A stretch of DNA of 64,000 bases from CAIVAT01 sp964355945 (GTDB taxonomy: Bacteria > Bacteroidota > Bacteroidia > Bacteroidales > FEN-979), in assembly GCA_964355945.1 (NCBI GenBank), contig CAYHGE010000001.1, positions 182,340 to 246,339 on the forward strand. The letters run 5' to 3'. The stretch's first letter is position 1, and each line of letters opens with the position of its first letter. Made by a program: the position numbers and the translations under genes. The notes below the pieces were generated by a model. It was given only the letters and a program-made list of their open reading frames with translations. It searched no databases and was not told where the DNA came from. Below, piece by piece: positions 1 to 8,232 of the stretch.

Positions 1-1045
1 ATGAAAATGAAACCAGTACGAGGGTGAAGGCCATGAAAAACGCACCTGAATAACCCCCTTTGTCGGCTTGCTTGTCGGCTTTATTTACAATCCAGCTGGG
101 CAGTGTAATCTCAAACATGCCAAGAAATGATGCAGCAAACACCATGAAAATCAGAAAGAAAAATACATTCGGAATCCAGTGTGTGCTGAGGAAATTGGCA
201 AAATTAGCCCCCAGTGTCACTGCCACCAGTGTTCCGATAACCGTATAAATAAAAACAATCGACAATCCGTAAACAATCGCTTCAAGCCTTGCCTTACGTT
301 TGCTGGTGGTATCGTGCATGAAAAAGGTCACCGTCATCGGGATCATCGGGAATACACAGGGTGTAATGATTGCGGCCAGACCGGCAACAAAAGAAAGGAG
401 GAAAAACCAAAGGAGCGACTGGTCGGCAGCCTTGTCGGCATCTGTTTTTCCAAGATTCGCCTGCTCAATTTTTTTGGCTCCGGAATCGGCTTTGGCAATT
501 GCCGCGGCTGCATTTTTTAAAGAATCCTCCCGGATGGTAGTCGGATTAACAGGTTCAGTTGCTGCAGCGACCGGGACAACCGCATTGGGATTGCCCTTTA
601 CATTAAATTCAAATTCCACGTCATTTGGGGGGATACATTGCTTGTCGTCGCAACCCATAAAGTTTAAAACACCCTTTACGACAAAGTTTTTCTGGTTTAA
701 AACTTTAATTTTTTGCTTAAAAACCGCTTTATCGGCAAAAAATTTAAGAACCATGTTGAATTGGGCGTCATTATCCAGGATTGGCTTCTGCTCCAGAACT
801 TTACCATCCAACTGATAGCTCTGGCTTTTAGTAAATGTGAAGGTGGTCGGAATAGGGCCTTTGGGTGGAATATCCTGGGAATAAAGATGCCACTCCTTGT
901 CGATTTTTGCAATCATCAGCAGTGTTGCTTCCTCTGGCTTCGTCTGCTCAACTTTAAATGTCCAGGTTATTGGTTCAAGGATCTGAGAGAAAGAAATTAC
1001 AGGGAAAATCACCAGTAAGAAGAGGCTGTTCAGAATCTTTTTCAT
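1..1045 (-). CDS. dsbD: Thiol:disulfide interchange protein DsbD, 3' part outside window
   Basis: This gene carries electrons from cytoplasmic thioredoxin across the inner membrane to periplasmic disulfide and cytochrome c maturation proteins. The frame is open from an ATG at 1043-1045 to the left edge, about 348 codons. A signal peptide is followed by a periplasmic alpha domain with the Cys pair MGCDDKQCIPP (minus strand of about 627-660). A charged linker comes next, then membrane segments starting with a CVFPMIPMTV motif. The sequence leaves the window just before the position where DsbD proteins carry the second membrane cysteine. It is divergent from the CcmF-type haem lyase gene, and both work on cytochrome c assembly. 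Family assignment rests on both Cys motifs and domain order. The C-terminal thioredoxin-like domain cannot be seen. Confidence 0.88.
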   Translation of the reverse strand, partial: MKKILNSLFLLVIFPVISFSQILEPITWTFKVEQTKPEEATLLMIAKIDKEWHLYSQDIPPKGPIPTTFTFTKSQSYQLDGKVLEQKPILDNDAQFNMVLKFFADKAVFKQKIKVLNQKNFVVKGVLNFMGCDDKQCIPPNDVEFEFNVKGNPNAVVPVAAATEPVNPTTIREDSLKNAAAAIAKADSGAKKIEQANLGKTDADKAADQSLLWFFLLSFVAGLAAIITPCVFPMIPMTVTFFMHDTTSKRKARLEAIVYGLSIVFIYTVIGTLVAVTLGANFANFLSTHWIPNVFFFLIFMVFAASFLGMFEITLPSWIVNKADKQADKGGYSGAFFMAFTLVLVSFS

Positions 1046-1065
1046 CTGCACGAGATTTGGAATTG

Positions 1066-1073
1066 CAAAATTA
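1066..1073 (-). promoter_or_regulatory. Bacteroidota -7 element for dsbD
   Basis: TAATTTTG on the minus strand fits TAnnTTTG and ends about 20 bases before the dsbD ATG. No clear -33 TTG lies at the usual distance. Confidence 0.5.
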
Positions 1074-1169
1074 GAGAAAATTGTGGCACCACCCTAACAT
1101 CCTTGAAAAAACGTCATGCGGGTGGACAAACGTTTTTGATGATGTACCTTTAATAACGAATGAAAAGCT

Positions 1170-1177
1170 TAATTTTG
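1170..1177 (+). promoter_or_regulatory. Bacteroidota -7 element for the ccmF-type gene
   Basis: TAATTTTG fits TAnnTTTG and lies 20 bases before the ATG at 1198. With the element at 1066-1073 it makes a compact divergent promoter region. No convincing -33 element was seen. Confidence 0.55.
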
Positions 1178-1197
1178 CGCCAAATTAATCAACAAAC

Positions 1198-3255
1198 ATG
1201 AACATTCAATACATTGGTGAACATCTTTTCCCCGGGGAAATGGGGAGGTTCTTTGTCTGGCTTGGTTTTGGAACAGCAATTCTGGCTACACTATGCTATC
1301 TGCTTGCTTTTTACCATAAAGATCACCGCAAAATATGGCATGTTGCCGCCCGTGGATTATATATGGTACATGCATTTTCGATCGTGGCGGTTGCAGCGGT
1401 TCTCTATTATCTTATTTTCAACCATTATTTTGAGTATTCGTATGTCTGGCAATACTCTTCCAAAGAATTGCCAATGAAGTATATTGTCTCCTGTTTCTGG
1501 GCCGGGCAGGAGGGAAGTTTCCTGGTTTGGGCACTCTGGCAGGCTCTGATCGGGCTGGTTTTACTGTGGATCTCGCGTAAGTGGGAATCGGCAGTGATGA
1601 TCATTTTCTCGCTTTCTCAGGTGTTTGTTACTTCCATGTTGCTGGGGGTGACTTTTTTGGGAGTTAAAATTGGGGCCAGTCCTTTTGATCTTTTGAGAAG
1701 TACTGTGGAGACTGTTGAAGGAACTGTTTTTGCCATGCCCAACTATCTCAGCCAGCTAACTGATGGCAATGGACTGAACCCGTTGCTGGAAAATATCTGG
1801 ATGACCATCCATCCTCCGATTCTGTTCCTCGGCTATGCACTGGCCTTAGTTCCCTTCAGCTACGCCATAGCATCATTCATGAAGCGGGATTACCACACCT
1901 GGATCAGCCGGGCACTGCCCTGGACCCTGTTTGCCTTGCTGATGCTCGGAGCCGGAATACTCCTCGGCGGTGCCTGGGCGTATGTTTCGCTCACATTCGG
2001 CGGTTTCTGGTCATGGGACCCTGTTGAAAATTCATCACTTGTTCCCTGGATGACCCTCGTTGCCGGACTACATTTTATGCTGATCGCCCGGAGACAGAAT
2101 TTTGCACTCCTCGCGGCCTATATTTTAATGACCTTGTCGTATGTGCTGGTATTGTACGCAAGTTTCCTGACCCGTAGCGGGGTGTTGGCCGATACCTCGG
2201 CACACTCTTTCGGTGACAACGGCATGACCCTTCAGCTGCTGGTTTACCTTCTCGTTTTCTTTGTCATCATGCTTGTTACCATCGTCATTAATTTTCGCAA
2301 GTTCCATTCAGCCAAAGAGGATATCATACTTTCACGTGAATTCTGGATGTTCATCGGCGCCATCATCCTGGTTCTGGCTGCCTTCCAAATCATCTTCACA
2401 ACCTCCATCCCGGTATTCAACACGCTGTTTCATACCGACATTGCTCCTCCGGTTGATCGGGTCGGATTTTACAATCGCTGGCAGTTGCCTTATGCCCTGC
2501 TGATTGCCGGTTTTATCGCCTTCAGCCAGTTTTTAACTTATAGCACCAATGACCCTGGACAATTTCTGAAGAAATTACTTTATCCGCTGGTTACAGCCAT
2601 TGCGATAACTATCCCGATGGTTGTTACCGGAATGGTGACACAATTGAATCACATCCTGGTGATCGTTTTTACCTTGTTTGCTTTGCTGTCATCTATTTAC
2701 AACATGATTTTCCAGATTACAAAACCCCGGAACATCGGAGCAATTATCACACATATCGGGTTTGTGATATTCGTAATAGGTTGTGTGCTCACCTTCTCCA
2801 ACTCAAAAGTCATTTCGACGAATACTTCTAAATTCGACCTGGGAGATCAGCAGGCCAATGCGGAAAATCTGGTGCTGATGCGGAGCGACACGCTGTATAT
2901 GAACGGTTTTTACGTCTCTTATGTCAACAGCAAGCCTGAAGGGAATACAACAGTTTATCGGGTTGATTTTCTGACGAAGCAGAACAAAACATACAAACTT
3001 GAATTCTCCCTGAATCCCTCTGTCAATGTTCATCCGAGAATGGGCGCTGTTTACAATCCCGATACCCGCCACTTTTTAGGACGTGATTACTATACCTACA
3101 TTGCCACTGTGTCGAAGGAGCCTGATTATATCGTGATCAAAGCCATCATGAACCCGTATATCAACATCTTGTGGATTGGATCGGTGCTTATCACCGTTGG
3201 ATTTGCCATCGCATTTGTCAGAAGAGCACGAAAAAGATGGCTGGGAAACTCCTGA
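1198..3255 (+). CDS. ccmF: CcmF/CcsA-family cytochrome c haem lyase
   Basis: This polytopic membrane protein (685 aa) handles haem and attaches it to CxxCH motifs of apocytochrome c on the outer face of the inner membrane. Visible family signatures are WAGQEGS (101-107), MTIHPPILFLGY (202-213) and the tryptophan-rich haem-binding loop around WSWDPVENSSLVPW (about 271-284). Many hydrophobic segments are followed by a soluble C-terminal part (about 530-650) and a last membrane segment. The length fits CcmF rather than the shorter CcsA. No other ccm genes are next to it on this side. It ends 10 bases before the convergent pcm stop. Its product is needed by the multihaem cytochromes at 48-52 kb. 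Whether it works as System I or as a Bacteroidota variant cannot be decided here. Confidence 0.87.
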   Translation: MNIQYIGEHLFPGEMGRFFVWLGFGTAILATLCYLLAFYHKDHRKIWHVAARGLYMVHAFSIVAVAAVLYYLIFNHYFEYSYVWQYSSKELPMKYIVSCFWAGQEGSFLVWALWQALIGLVLLWISRKWESAVMIIFSLSQVFVTSMLLGVTFLGVKIGASPFDLLRSTVETVEGTVFAMPNYLSQLTDGNGLNPLLENIWMTIHPPILFLGYALALVPFSYAIASFMKRDYHTWISRALPWTLFALLMLGAGILLGGAWAYVSLTFGGFWSWDPVENSSLVPWMTLVAGLHFMLIARRQNFALLAAYILMTLSYVLVLYASFLTRSGVLADTSAHSFGDNGMTLQLLVYLLVFFVIMLVTIVINFRKFHSAKEDIILSREFWMFIGAIILVLAAFQIIFTTSIPVFNTLFHTDIAPPVDRVGFYNRWQLPYALLIAGFIAFSQFLTYSTNDPGQFLKKLLYPLVTAIAITIPMVVTGMVTQLNHILVIVFTLFALLSSIYNMIFQITKPRNIGAIITHIGFVIFVIGCVLTFSNSKVISTNTSKFDLGDQQANAENLVLMRSDTLYMNGFYVSYVNSKPEGNTTVYRVDFLTKQNKTYKLEFSLNPSVNVHPRMGAVYNPDTRHFLGRDYYTYIATVSKEPDYIVIKAIMNPYINILWIGSVLITVGFAIAFVRRARKRWLGNS

Positions 3256-3265
3256 AGCGACAGGT

Positions 3266-3934
3266 TTATGTCTCCTTTGCTTTATCCTCAAGCATAGGAA
3301 CAAACCTGAATGCCCCATACTCTTTTTTCGTGTAGGTGTTGTCTGAATTTTTGGTGATGGTTGTCATGGTTTGTACATCATTGGCTCCAACCGGAATCAC
3401 CAGGATGCCTCCCGGTTTAAGTTGTTCAAGAAGGGCCTCCGGCACATAAGGGGCCGCTGCGGTTACAATCATTTTGTCAAATGGGGCAAAAGCAGGGAGG
3501 CCTTTGTAACCATCTCCGAAGAAAGTTTTAATGGTCGGGTACCCCACAACATGCAAAAATTTACTCGTTTTGTCGAACAGCGTTTTCTGACGCTCGATGG
3601 AGAAGACTTTGGCTCCCAGTTCGGCCAGGATGCAAGCCTGATAGCCTGAACCAGTTCCTATTTCCAGCACTTTGTCATTTTTTTTTATCTGCAGCAGCTC
3701 AGATTGAAATGCTACCGTAAAAGGTTGGGAAATGGTTTGACCTGCTCCGATCGGGAAAGGCTTGTCTTCATAAGCATATTCCAGGAATGAAGAGTCGAAG
3801 AAGAAATGGCGCGGCACTTTTTCCAGGGCATTCAATACCTGCTGATCGGCAATTCCTTTTTGCCTGATATGTTGTACCAGTAACTTCCTCAGTCCCTGAT
3901 GTCGATAGGAGTCAACTGGTTTTGCGATCGTCAT
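3266..3934 (-). CDS. pcm: Protein-L-isoaspartate O-methyltransferase
   Basis: The enzyme methylates isoaspartyl residues in damaged proteins with S-adenosylmethionine, starting their repair. The 222-aa length is normal for the family. The family motif GQTISQP is at 65-71, and the SAM-binding loop VLEIGTGSGYQA is at about 89-100. The C-terminal part has the expected 'VTAAAP..PEALLEQLKPGG' pattern. The gene is convergent with the haem lyase gene and stands alone. The ATG at 3932-3934 gives a start typical of the family. Confidence 0.93.
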   Translation of the reverse strand: MTIAKPVDSYRHQGLRKLLVQHIRQKGIADQQVLNALEKVPRHFFFDSSFLEYAYEDKPFPIGAGQTISQPFTVAFQSELLQIKKNDKVLEIGTGSGYQACILAELGAKVFSIERQKTLFDKTSKFLHVVGYPTIKTFFGDGYKGLPAFAPFDKMIVTAAAPYVPEALLEQLKPGGILVIPVGANDVQTMTTITKNSDNTYTKKEYGAFRFVPMLEDKAKET

Positions 3935-3990
3935 GCGTTTTGGTCGTTAAATTTTTCACGAAAATACTAAATTCAGACAGGGTAAAAACT

Positions 3991-3998
3991 TACCTTTG
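3991..3998 (+). promoter_or_regulatory. Bacteroidota -7 element for the oxidoreductase gene
   Basis: TACCTTTG lies 14 bases before the ATG at 4013. It fits TAnnTTTG. No clear -33 element was found. Confidence 0.5.
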
Positions 3999-4012
3999 TA
4001 AAAAAAAATAAA

Positions 4013-4999
4013 ATGCTGAAAATTGGAGTGCTGGGAGCCGGCCATCTTGGTAAGATTCACTTAAAGTGTATCAAGGAAATTCCTGAATTTGACCTGATTG
4101 GGTTTTATGATCCTGATGAAGCCAATGCTGCCAAGATTGAGCAGGAATTCGGGATTAAGAAATGGGGATCCCTGGATGATCTGATTGATGCGGTTGACGT
4201 GGTGGATATTGTAACCCCCACCATCTCGCATTTTGAATGTGCAGCCAAAGCACTGAAGAAGTGCCGCCATGTTTTTATTGAGAAACCAATTGTTACTACC
4301 CTGGAGGAAGCCCGTGAACTCATCAAGATCGCCCGCGAAGCCAATGTGAAAGTTCAGGTAGGCCACGTTGAACGGTTTAACCCTGCCTTTCTTGCTGCCG
4401 AGGCAACCTTCGACCGGCCGATGTTTATTGAAAGTCACCGCCTTGCCCAGTTCAATCCGCGCGGTACTGATGTTCCGGTCATCCTCGACCTGATGATTCA
4501 CGACATCGACATTGTGTTAAGCGTTGTAAAGAGCAATATTAAGAAGATCAGTGCCAGCGGAGTGGCTGTTGTTAGTGATACACCTGATATTGCGAATGCG
4601 AGGATCGAATTTGACAACGGATGCGTCGCAAATCTGACAGCGAGCAGAATCTCATTAAAAAATATGCGCAAATCCAGGTTTTTTCAGCGCGATGCCTACA
4701 TTTCCATCGATTTTTTGAAGAAGGAGCTGGAAGTGGTTAAAATCAATGATGTGAACAACGACTCTCCTCCCATGGGATTTTTGCTCGAACTGGGACCCGG
4801 CCGGGGAACAAAGCAGATCGTGTTCGATAAACCCGAAATAAAGCCTTTAAACGCGATCAAGGCAGAACTTGAGAGTTTTAATGCAGCCATCACCAACAAT
4901 ACCATTCCGATGGTGACCATCAATGACGGATACAGTGCCCTTGAAGTTGCCTATAAAATCATTGAGAAAATCAATCTGAACGCCGCGAACATGGCATAA
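4013..4999 (+). CDS. Gfo/Idh/MocA-family NAD(P)-dependent oxidoreductase
   Basis: This is a cytoplasmic dehydrogenase of 328 aa, normal for the family. The N-terminal Rossmann fold has the dinucleotide loop GVLGAGHLG (5-13), and the catalytic-site motif EKP is at 90-92. The C-terminal alpha/beta domain carries 'VGHVERFNPAF' and 'DLMIHDIDI', which supply the substrate-side residues in this family. The substrate cannot be read from the sequence. Members of this type are often sugar or UDP-sugar dehydrogenases, and a sugar transferase gene lies 1 kb downstream, but that link is only inference. Confidence 0.85.
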   Translation: MLKIGVLGAGHLGKIHLKCIKEIPEFDLIGFYDPDEANAAKIEQEFGIKKWGSLDDLIDAVDVVDIVTPTISHFECAAKALKKCRHVFIEKPIVTTLEEARELIKIAREANVKVQVGHVERFNPAFLAAEATFDRPMFIESHRLAQFNPRGTDVPVILDLMIHDIDIVLSVVKSNIKKISASGVAVVSDTPDIANARIEFDNGCVANLTASRISLKNMRKSRFFQRDAYISIDFLKKELEVVKINDVNNDSPPMGFLLELGPGRGTKQIVFDKPEIKPLNAIKAELESFNAAITNNTIPMVTINDGYSALEVAYKIIEKINLNAANMA

Positions 5000-5023
5000 T
5001 CTGAGATATCTGCAACTGTTCAT

Positions 5024-5031
5024 TACTTTTG
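5024..5031 (+). promoter_or_regulatory. Bacteroidota -7 element that decides the lipoprotein start
   Basis: TACTTTTG fits TAnnTTTG. Transcription would begin near 5038, at or beyond an in-frame ATG at 5039. The ATG at 5108, which opens a proper lipoprotein signal peptide, is therefore the likely start, with a leader of about 70 bases. Confidence 0.5.
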
Positions 5032-5107
5032 TTCAAATATGAACAATATCGGCAAAAACCGACCGTTATTCTTTACAGGAATCACTGATTTCACCCACTA
5101 TGACGAT

Positions 5108-5995
5108 ATGATTTACAGGAAACATTTTGGTTATTTCTGCGTTTTATGTCTCCTGTTGATAACAGTTTCTTCCTGTGAAAAATACACGGGCGATCAAACA
5201 ATTCCGGCTTATCTGAGCATTGACTCGATCTATATCACCACCAATTTTAATTCTGAAGGCACTGCATCCCAACGTATTACAGATGCATGGGTGTATGTGG
5301 ATGATGATTTTCTGGGAGCTTTTGAACTTCCTGCATTGCTGCCGGTTTTGAAAACAGGGGAACATCAGGTAAAGGTATATCCCGGAATCAAGAAAAATGG
5401 CATAGCATCGACACGGACTACCTACGAGTTCTACAATCCGATTACAAGGGAGATTGTTTTTGCTGAAGACAGTACGACAAGGGCAGGTGCTATGAAGACA
5501 ACCTATCAGTCAAAGACACTGTTTGTATGGAAGGAAGATTTCGAGGACGCTGTAAATGTCACGCTCGATACAACAAGCGGCAGCATTGCAGATCTGCAGG
5601 ATACGCTTACAGGTTCACCTCCTCCTTTTGAGGGAGTCCGCTCGGGAATGGTCATCCTGGATGAAAAGCATGATTATTTTGAATGTCAGACCCGGGCTGA
5701 ATATCCAATACCATATTCTCCGGTATTCCTGGAGATGAATTTTAATACATCGAATTCCATCGTGGTTGGAGTTTTCAGCTATGGGAATACCATTCTTTAT
5801 CAAACTCCGATTATTACACTGAACCCTACAAAAGGTCAATGGAAAAAAATATACATCGACCTGACCACAACCCTGAATGCCTATCAGGGAATGACCCATT
5901 ACCGCGTATATCTCAGGGCAATGAAAGAATCCGGGTTAACACAATCAACGATTCTCCTCGATAATTTTAAAATTGTATCAAGGCAGGCGAAGTGA
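5108..5995 (+). CDS. Predicted secreted lipoprotein, function unknown
   Basis: I do not recognise the family. From the ATG at 5108 the protein is 295 aa. It has a short basic N-terminus, a hydrophobic stretch and a lipobox ending VSSC, then 'EKYTGD', typical of Bacteroidota surface or periplasmic lipoproteins. The rest is rich in beta-strand patterns. The middle part looks like an Ig-like or carbohydrate-binding fold (alternating aromatic and Thr/Ser strands), but no catalytic motif is visible. A longer in-frame start at 5039 would bury the signal peptide and sits at the predicted transcription start, so I reject it. It lies between an oxidoreductase and a sugar transferase on the same strand. 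Confidence 0.75.
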   Translation: MIYRKHFGYFCVLCLLLITVSSCEKYTGDQTIPAYLSIDSIYITTNFNSEGTASQRITDAWVYVDDDFLGAFELPALLPVLKTGEHQVKVYPGIKKNGIASTRTTYEFYNPITREIVFAEDSTTRAGAMKTTYQSKTLFVWKEDFEDAVNVTLDTTSGSIADLQDTLTGSPPPFEGVRSGMVILDEKHDYFECQTRAEYPIPYSPVFLEMNFNTSNSIVVGVFSYGNTILYQTPIITLNPTKGQWKKIYIDLTTTLNAYQGMTHYRVYLRAMKESGLTQSTILLDNFKIVSRQAK

Positions 5996-6027
5996 AAGAT
6001 GGCCAAAGAACTCAGAATTACTGAATT

Positions 6028-7443
6028 ATGAACAAACGATTACAGGTTGTAAAATATGTTGCTGCTGATTTTTTTACGGCATTTTTGGCCTGGACCCTGT
6101 TCTTTTTCTATCGGAAATATGTGGTCGACCATCAGGTTTTCAGTCATCCGGAGGATATCATCAACGATAGAAAACTCTATTACGGAATTTCCCTTATCCC
6201 TTTATTCTGGCTGATTCTCTACACCCTGATCGGTACCTATCGTAAAATTTACCGTAAAGCCAGGCTTCGGGAGTTTGCCCAGACAATACTTATTACGTTC
6301 ATTGGAGTTACCATACTCTTTTTCACCCTGATACTTGATGACATCATCATCAACCAGCAAACCTACATCGAGTTCTTCTTTATCCTGTTCACACTTCACC
6401 TGTTTTTCACAGGTTCATTCAGATTCTTCCTGACCTCCAGGGCTGCCAATAAAATTCACCATAAACTCATCGGATTCAACACAATAATTATAGGGAGCAA
6501 TGGAAATGCCGTCTCCATTTATGAAGAGATTGAGAATCAGGAAAAATCGTCCGGCAACAGGTTTGTCGGGTTTATCAATGTTGAGGGATACAGCAAGTAT
6601 AAGCTGGCTGAATCCATTCCACATCTTGGCGGCCTCCAGAATCTGAACAGACTTGTTAAGGAGTTAAATGTTGAAGAGGTCATCATTGCTATCGAACACT
6701 CCGAAAACCATACAATCGAAAACATCATCACACAACTTGAAGACACGGATGTGGTCATTAAAATCATTCCGGCTATGCAGGACATACTCATGGGGTCTGT
6801 CAAAACAACTTCAATTTTTCACGCACCACTCATCCAGATTTACCCCGACCTGATGCCTGACTGGCAGATGTCGTTGAAACGGATCCTTGATCTGGTGATC
6901 TCAATTATCTGCCTGATCCTCCTGTTACCGGCGATGATCATCACGGCCATCATCATCAAGGTCACTTCCCCCGGCCCCGTCTTCTTTTCACAGGAGCGGA
7001 TCGGAATAAAGGGAAAACCTTTCAAAATGCATAAGTTCCGCACCATGTACCGGGATGCTGAAGTTACCGGACCGCAGTTATCTTCGAAAAATGACCCGCG
7101 GATCACCCGGTTCGGGAAATTTCTCAGGCAATTCAGGGTTGATGAGATCCCCCAGTTTTATACCGTATTAAAAGGAGATATGAGCCTTGTAGGGCCAAGG
7201 CCGGAACGCCAGTATTACATCGATCTCATCATTCAGCGTGCACCGCATTACAGGCTGCTTCATAAGGTAAAACCCGGTATTACCTCATGGGGGCAGGTGA
7301 AATATGGCTATGCAGAAAACCTCGATCAGATGGTGGAACGTCTGAAATTTGACATCCTCTACATTGAAAACATGTCGCTGGCGATGGATTTCAAAATTTT
7401 AATCTACACCATCCTGATCATCATCCAGGGCCGCGGGAAATAG
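6028..7443 (+). CDS. Polyprenyl-phosphate sugar-1-phosphate transferase (WcaJ/WbaP type)
   Basis: This inner-membrane enzyme (471 aa) starts polysaccharide repeat assembly by moving a sugar-1-phosphate onto undecaprenyl phosphate. The N-terminal half has several membrane segments (to about 140) and a Rossmann-like CoA_binding_3 domain (about 150-260). The C-terminal bacterial sugar transferase domain begins near residue 280. It shows the membrane hairpin and SPGPVFFSQERIG, followed by KMHKFRTM, FLRQFRVDEIPQ and MSLVGPRPE. No other glycan genes adjoin it, so the polymer is unknown. Its last 45 bases overlap the 3' end of the convergent Sir2 gene. Confidence 0.92.
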   Translation: MNKRLQVVKYVAADFFTAFLAWTLFFFYRKYVVDHQVFSHPEDIINDRKLYYGISLIPLFWLILYTLIGTYRKIYRKARLREFAQTILITFIGVTILFFTLILDDIIINQQTYIEFFFILFTLHLFFTGSFRFFLTSRAANKIHHKLIGFNTIIIGSNGNAVSIYEEIENQEKSSGNRFVGFINVEGYSKYKLAESIPHLGGLQNLNRLVKELNVEEVIIAIEHSENHTIENIITQLEDTDVVIKIIPAMQDILMGSVKTTSIFHAPLIQIYPDLMPDWQMSLKRILDLVISIICLILLLPAMIITAIIIKVTSPGPVFFSQERIGIKGKPFKMHKFRTMYRDAEVTGPQLSSKNDPRITRFGKFLRQFRVDEIPQFYTVLKGDMSLVGPRPERQYYIDLIIQRAPHYRLLHKVKPGITSWGQVKYGYAENLDQMVERLKFDILYIENMSLAMDFKILIYTILIIIQGRGK

Positions 7444-8172
7444 CAGCTTTTCCAGACTTTTCATGATCACAGTCGCCTTTCCCTGCAGGAAAATATCCGT
7501 AATATGTTCGGTGTAATTTGATGGTTCAGGGTTGATTTCGATAATGGTTGCCCCATACTCTTTCGCGATCAATGGGATCTGGTTGGCAGGCATCACCTCC
7601 CCCGTTGTTCCGATGATCAGGAGTACATCCGAAAGTGACGCGACCCTGTATGCTTCTTCAAGTGGCAGCTGTGGAATGGCCTCACCGAAAAAGACGAAAT
7701 CAGGCTTCAGCACCCCACCACATTCCCGGCAGGCGGGAGGAAGATGTTCAAGGCTTATATCCCGTGAATGATAAATCCGGTGACACTGCAGACATCTGAT
7801 TCTTTTCGAATTTCCATGAAACTCTGATACCATTTTTAACCCGGCCTCCTGGTGAAGATTGTCGATGTTTTGAGTGATGGTACTCCCCAACATTCCCTCT
7901 TGCTCCATCCTTGCCAGAACCAGGTGTGCCTTGTTGGGTTTTGCTGTAGCCAGAAAATCATAAAAAATCTCCCTGATCACGTTCCATGATTCGACCGGGT
8001 TACTCAGAAAATACTGCAGGTCAAGAACTTCAGGGTCATACTTTTCCCACAATCCATCCTCGCCACGAAAAGAAGGAATACCGCTTTCAACAGAGATTCC
8101 TGCCCCGGTAAAGGCTGTTGTAAACCGCGATCGTTTCAGGATCTGAGCAGCCTCCCCAAACTTATCAGTCAT
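7399..8172 (-). CDS. Sir2-family NAD-dependent protein deacylase
   Basis: The enzyme removes acyl groups from lysine using NAD+. At 257 aa it is full length. The NAD-binding motif FTGAGISVESGIPSFRG is at 21-37, TQNIDNLH is at about 100-107, and the catalytic His is in SEFHGN (about 119). Zinc cysteines are C127, C130, C148 and C151, and DFVFFGE follows. The last 15 codons run antisense over the end of the sugar transferase gene. Bacterial members may be deacetylases or desuccinylases; I cannot tell which from the sequence. Confidence 0.92.
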   Translation of the reverse strand: MTDKFGEAAQILKRSRFTTAFTGAGISVESGIPSFRGEDGLWEKYDPEVLDLQYFLSNPVESWNVIREIFYDFLATAKPNKAHLVLARMEQEGMLGSTITQNIDNLHQEAGLKMVSEFHGNSKRIRCLQCHRIYHSRDISLEHLPPACRECGGVLKPDFVFFGEAIPQLPLEEAYRVASLSDVLLIIGTTGEVMPANQIPLIAKEYGATIIEINPEPSNYTEHITDIFLQGKATVIMKSLEKLLFPAALDDDQDGVD

Positions 8173-8182
8173 ATTCTCAAAT

Positions 8183-8232
8183 ATTTGCGAAAATCGGCGC
8201 CTTTTCCTGCGAAAATCAGCGGGAAATTTTTA
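8183..8232. repeat. Dispersed 'CTGCGAAAA' intergenic repeat, copy 1
   Basis: This stretch contains TTGCGAAAATCGGCGC, CCTGCGAAAATCAGCG and GGAAATTTTTAC. It resembles the sequences at 26251-26430 and 35553-35602. It fills the gap between the Sir2 start and the S9 peptidase stop, and its terminal TTA supplies the stop codon of the minus-strand peptidase gene. Confidence 0.6.

Noticed and set aside
300..815. A plus-strand protein opposite dsbD
   Set aside because: The minus strand encodes clear DsbD motifs throughout; the plus frame is a shadow.
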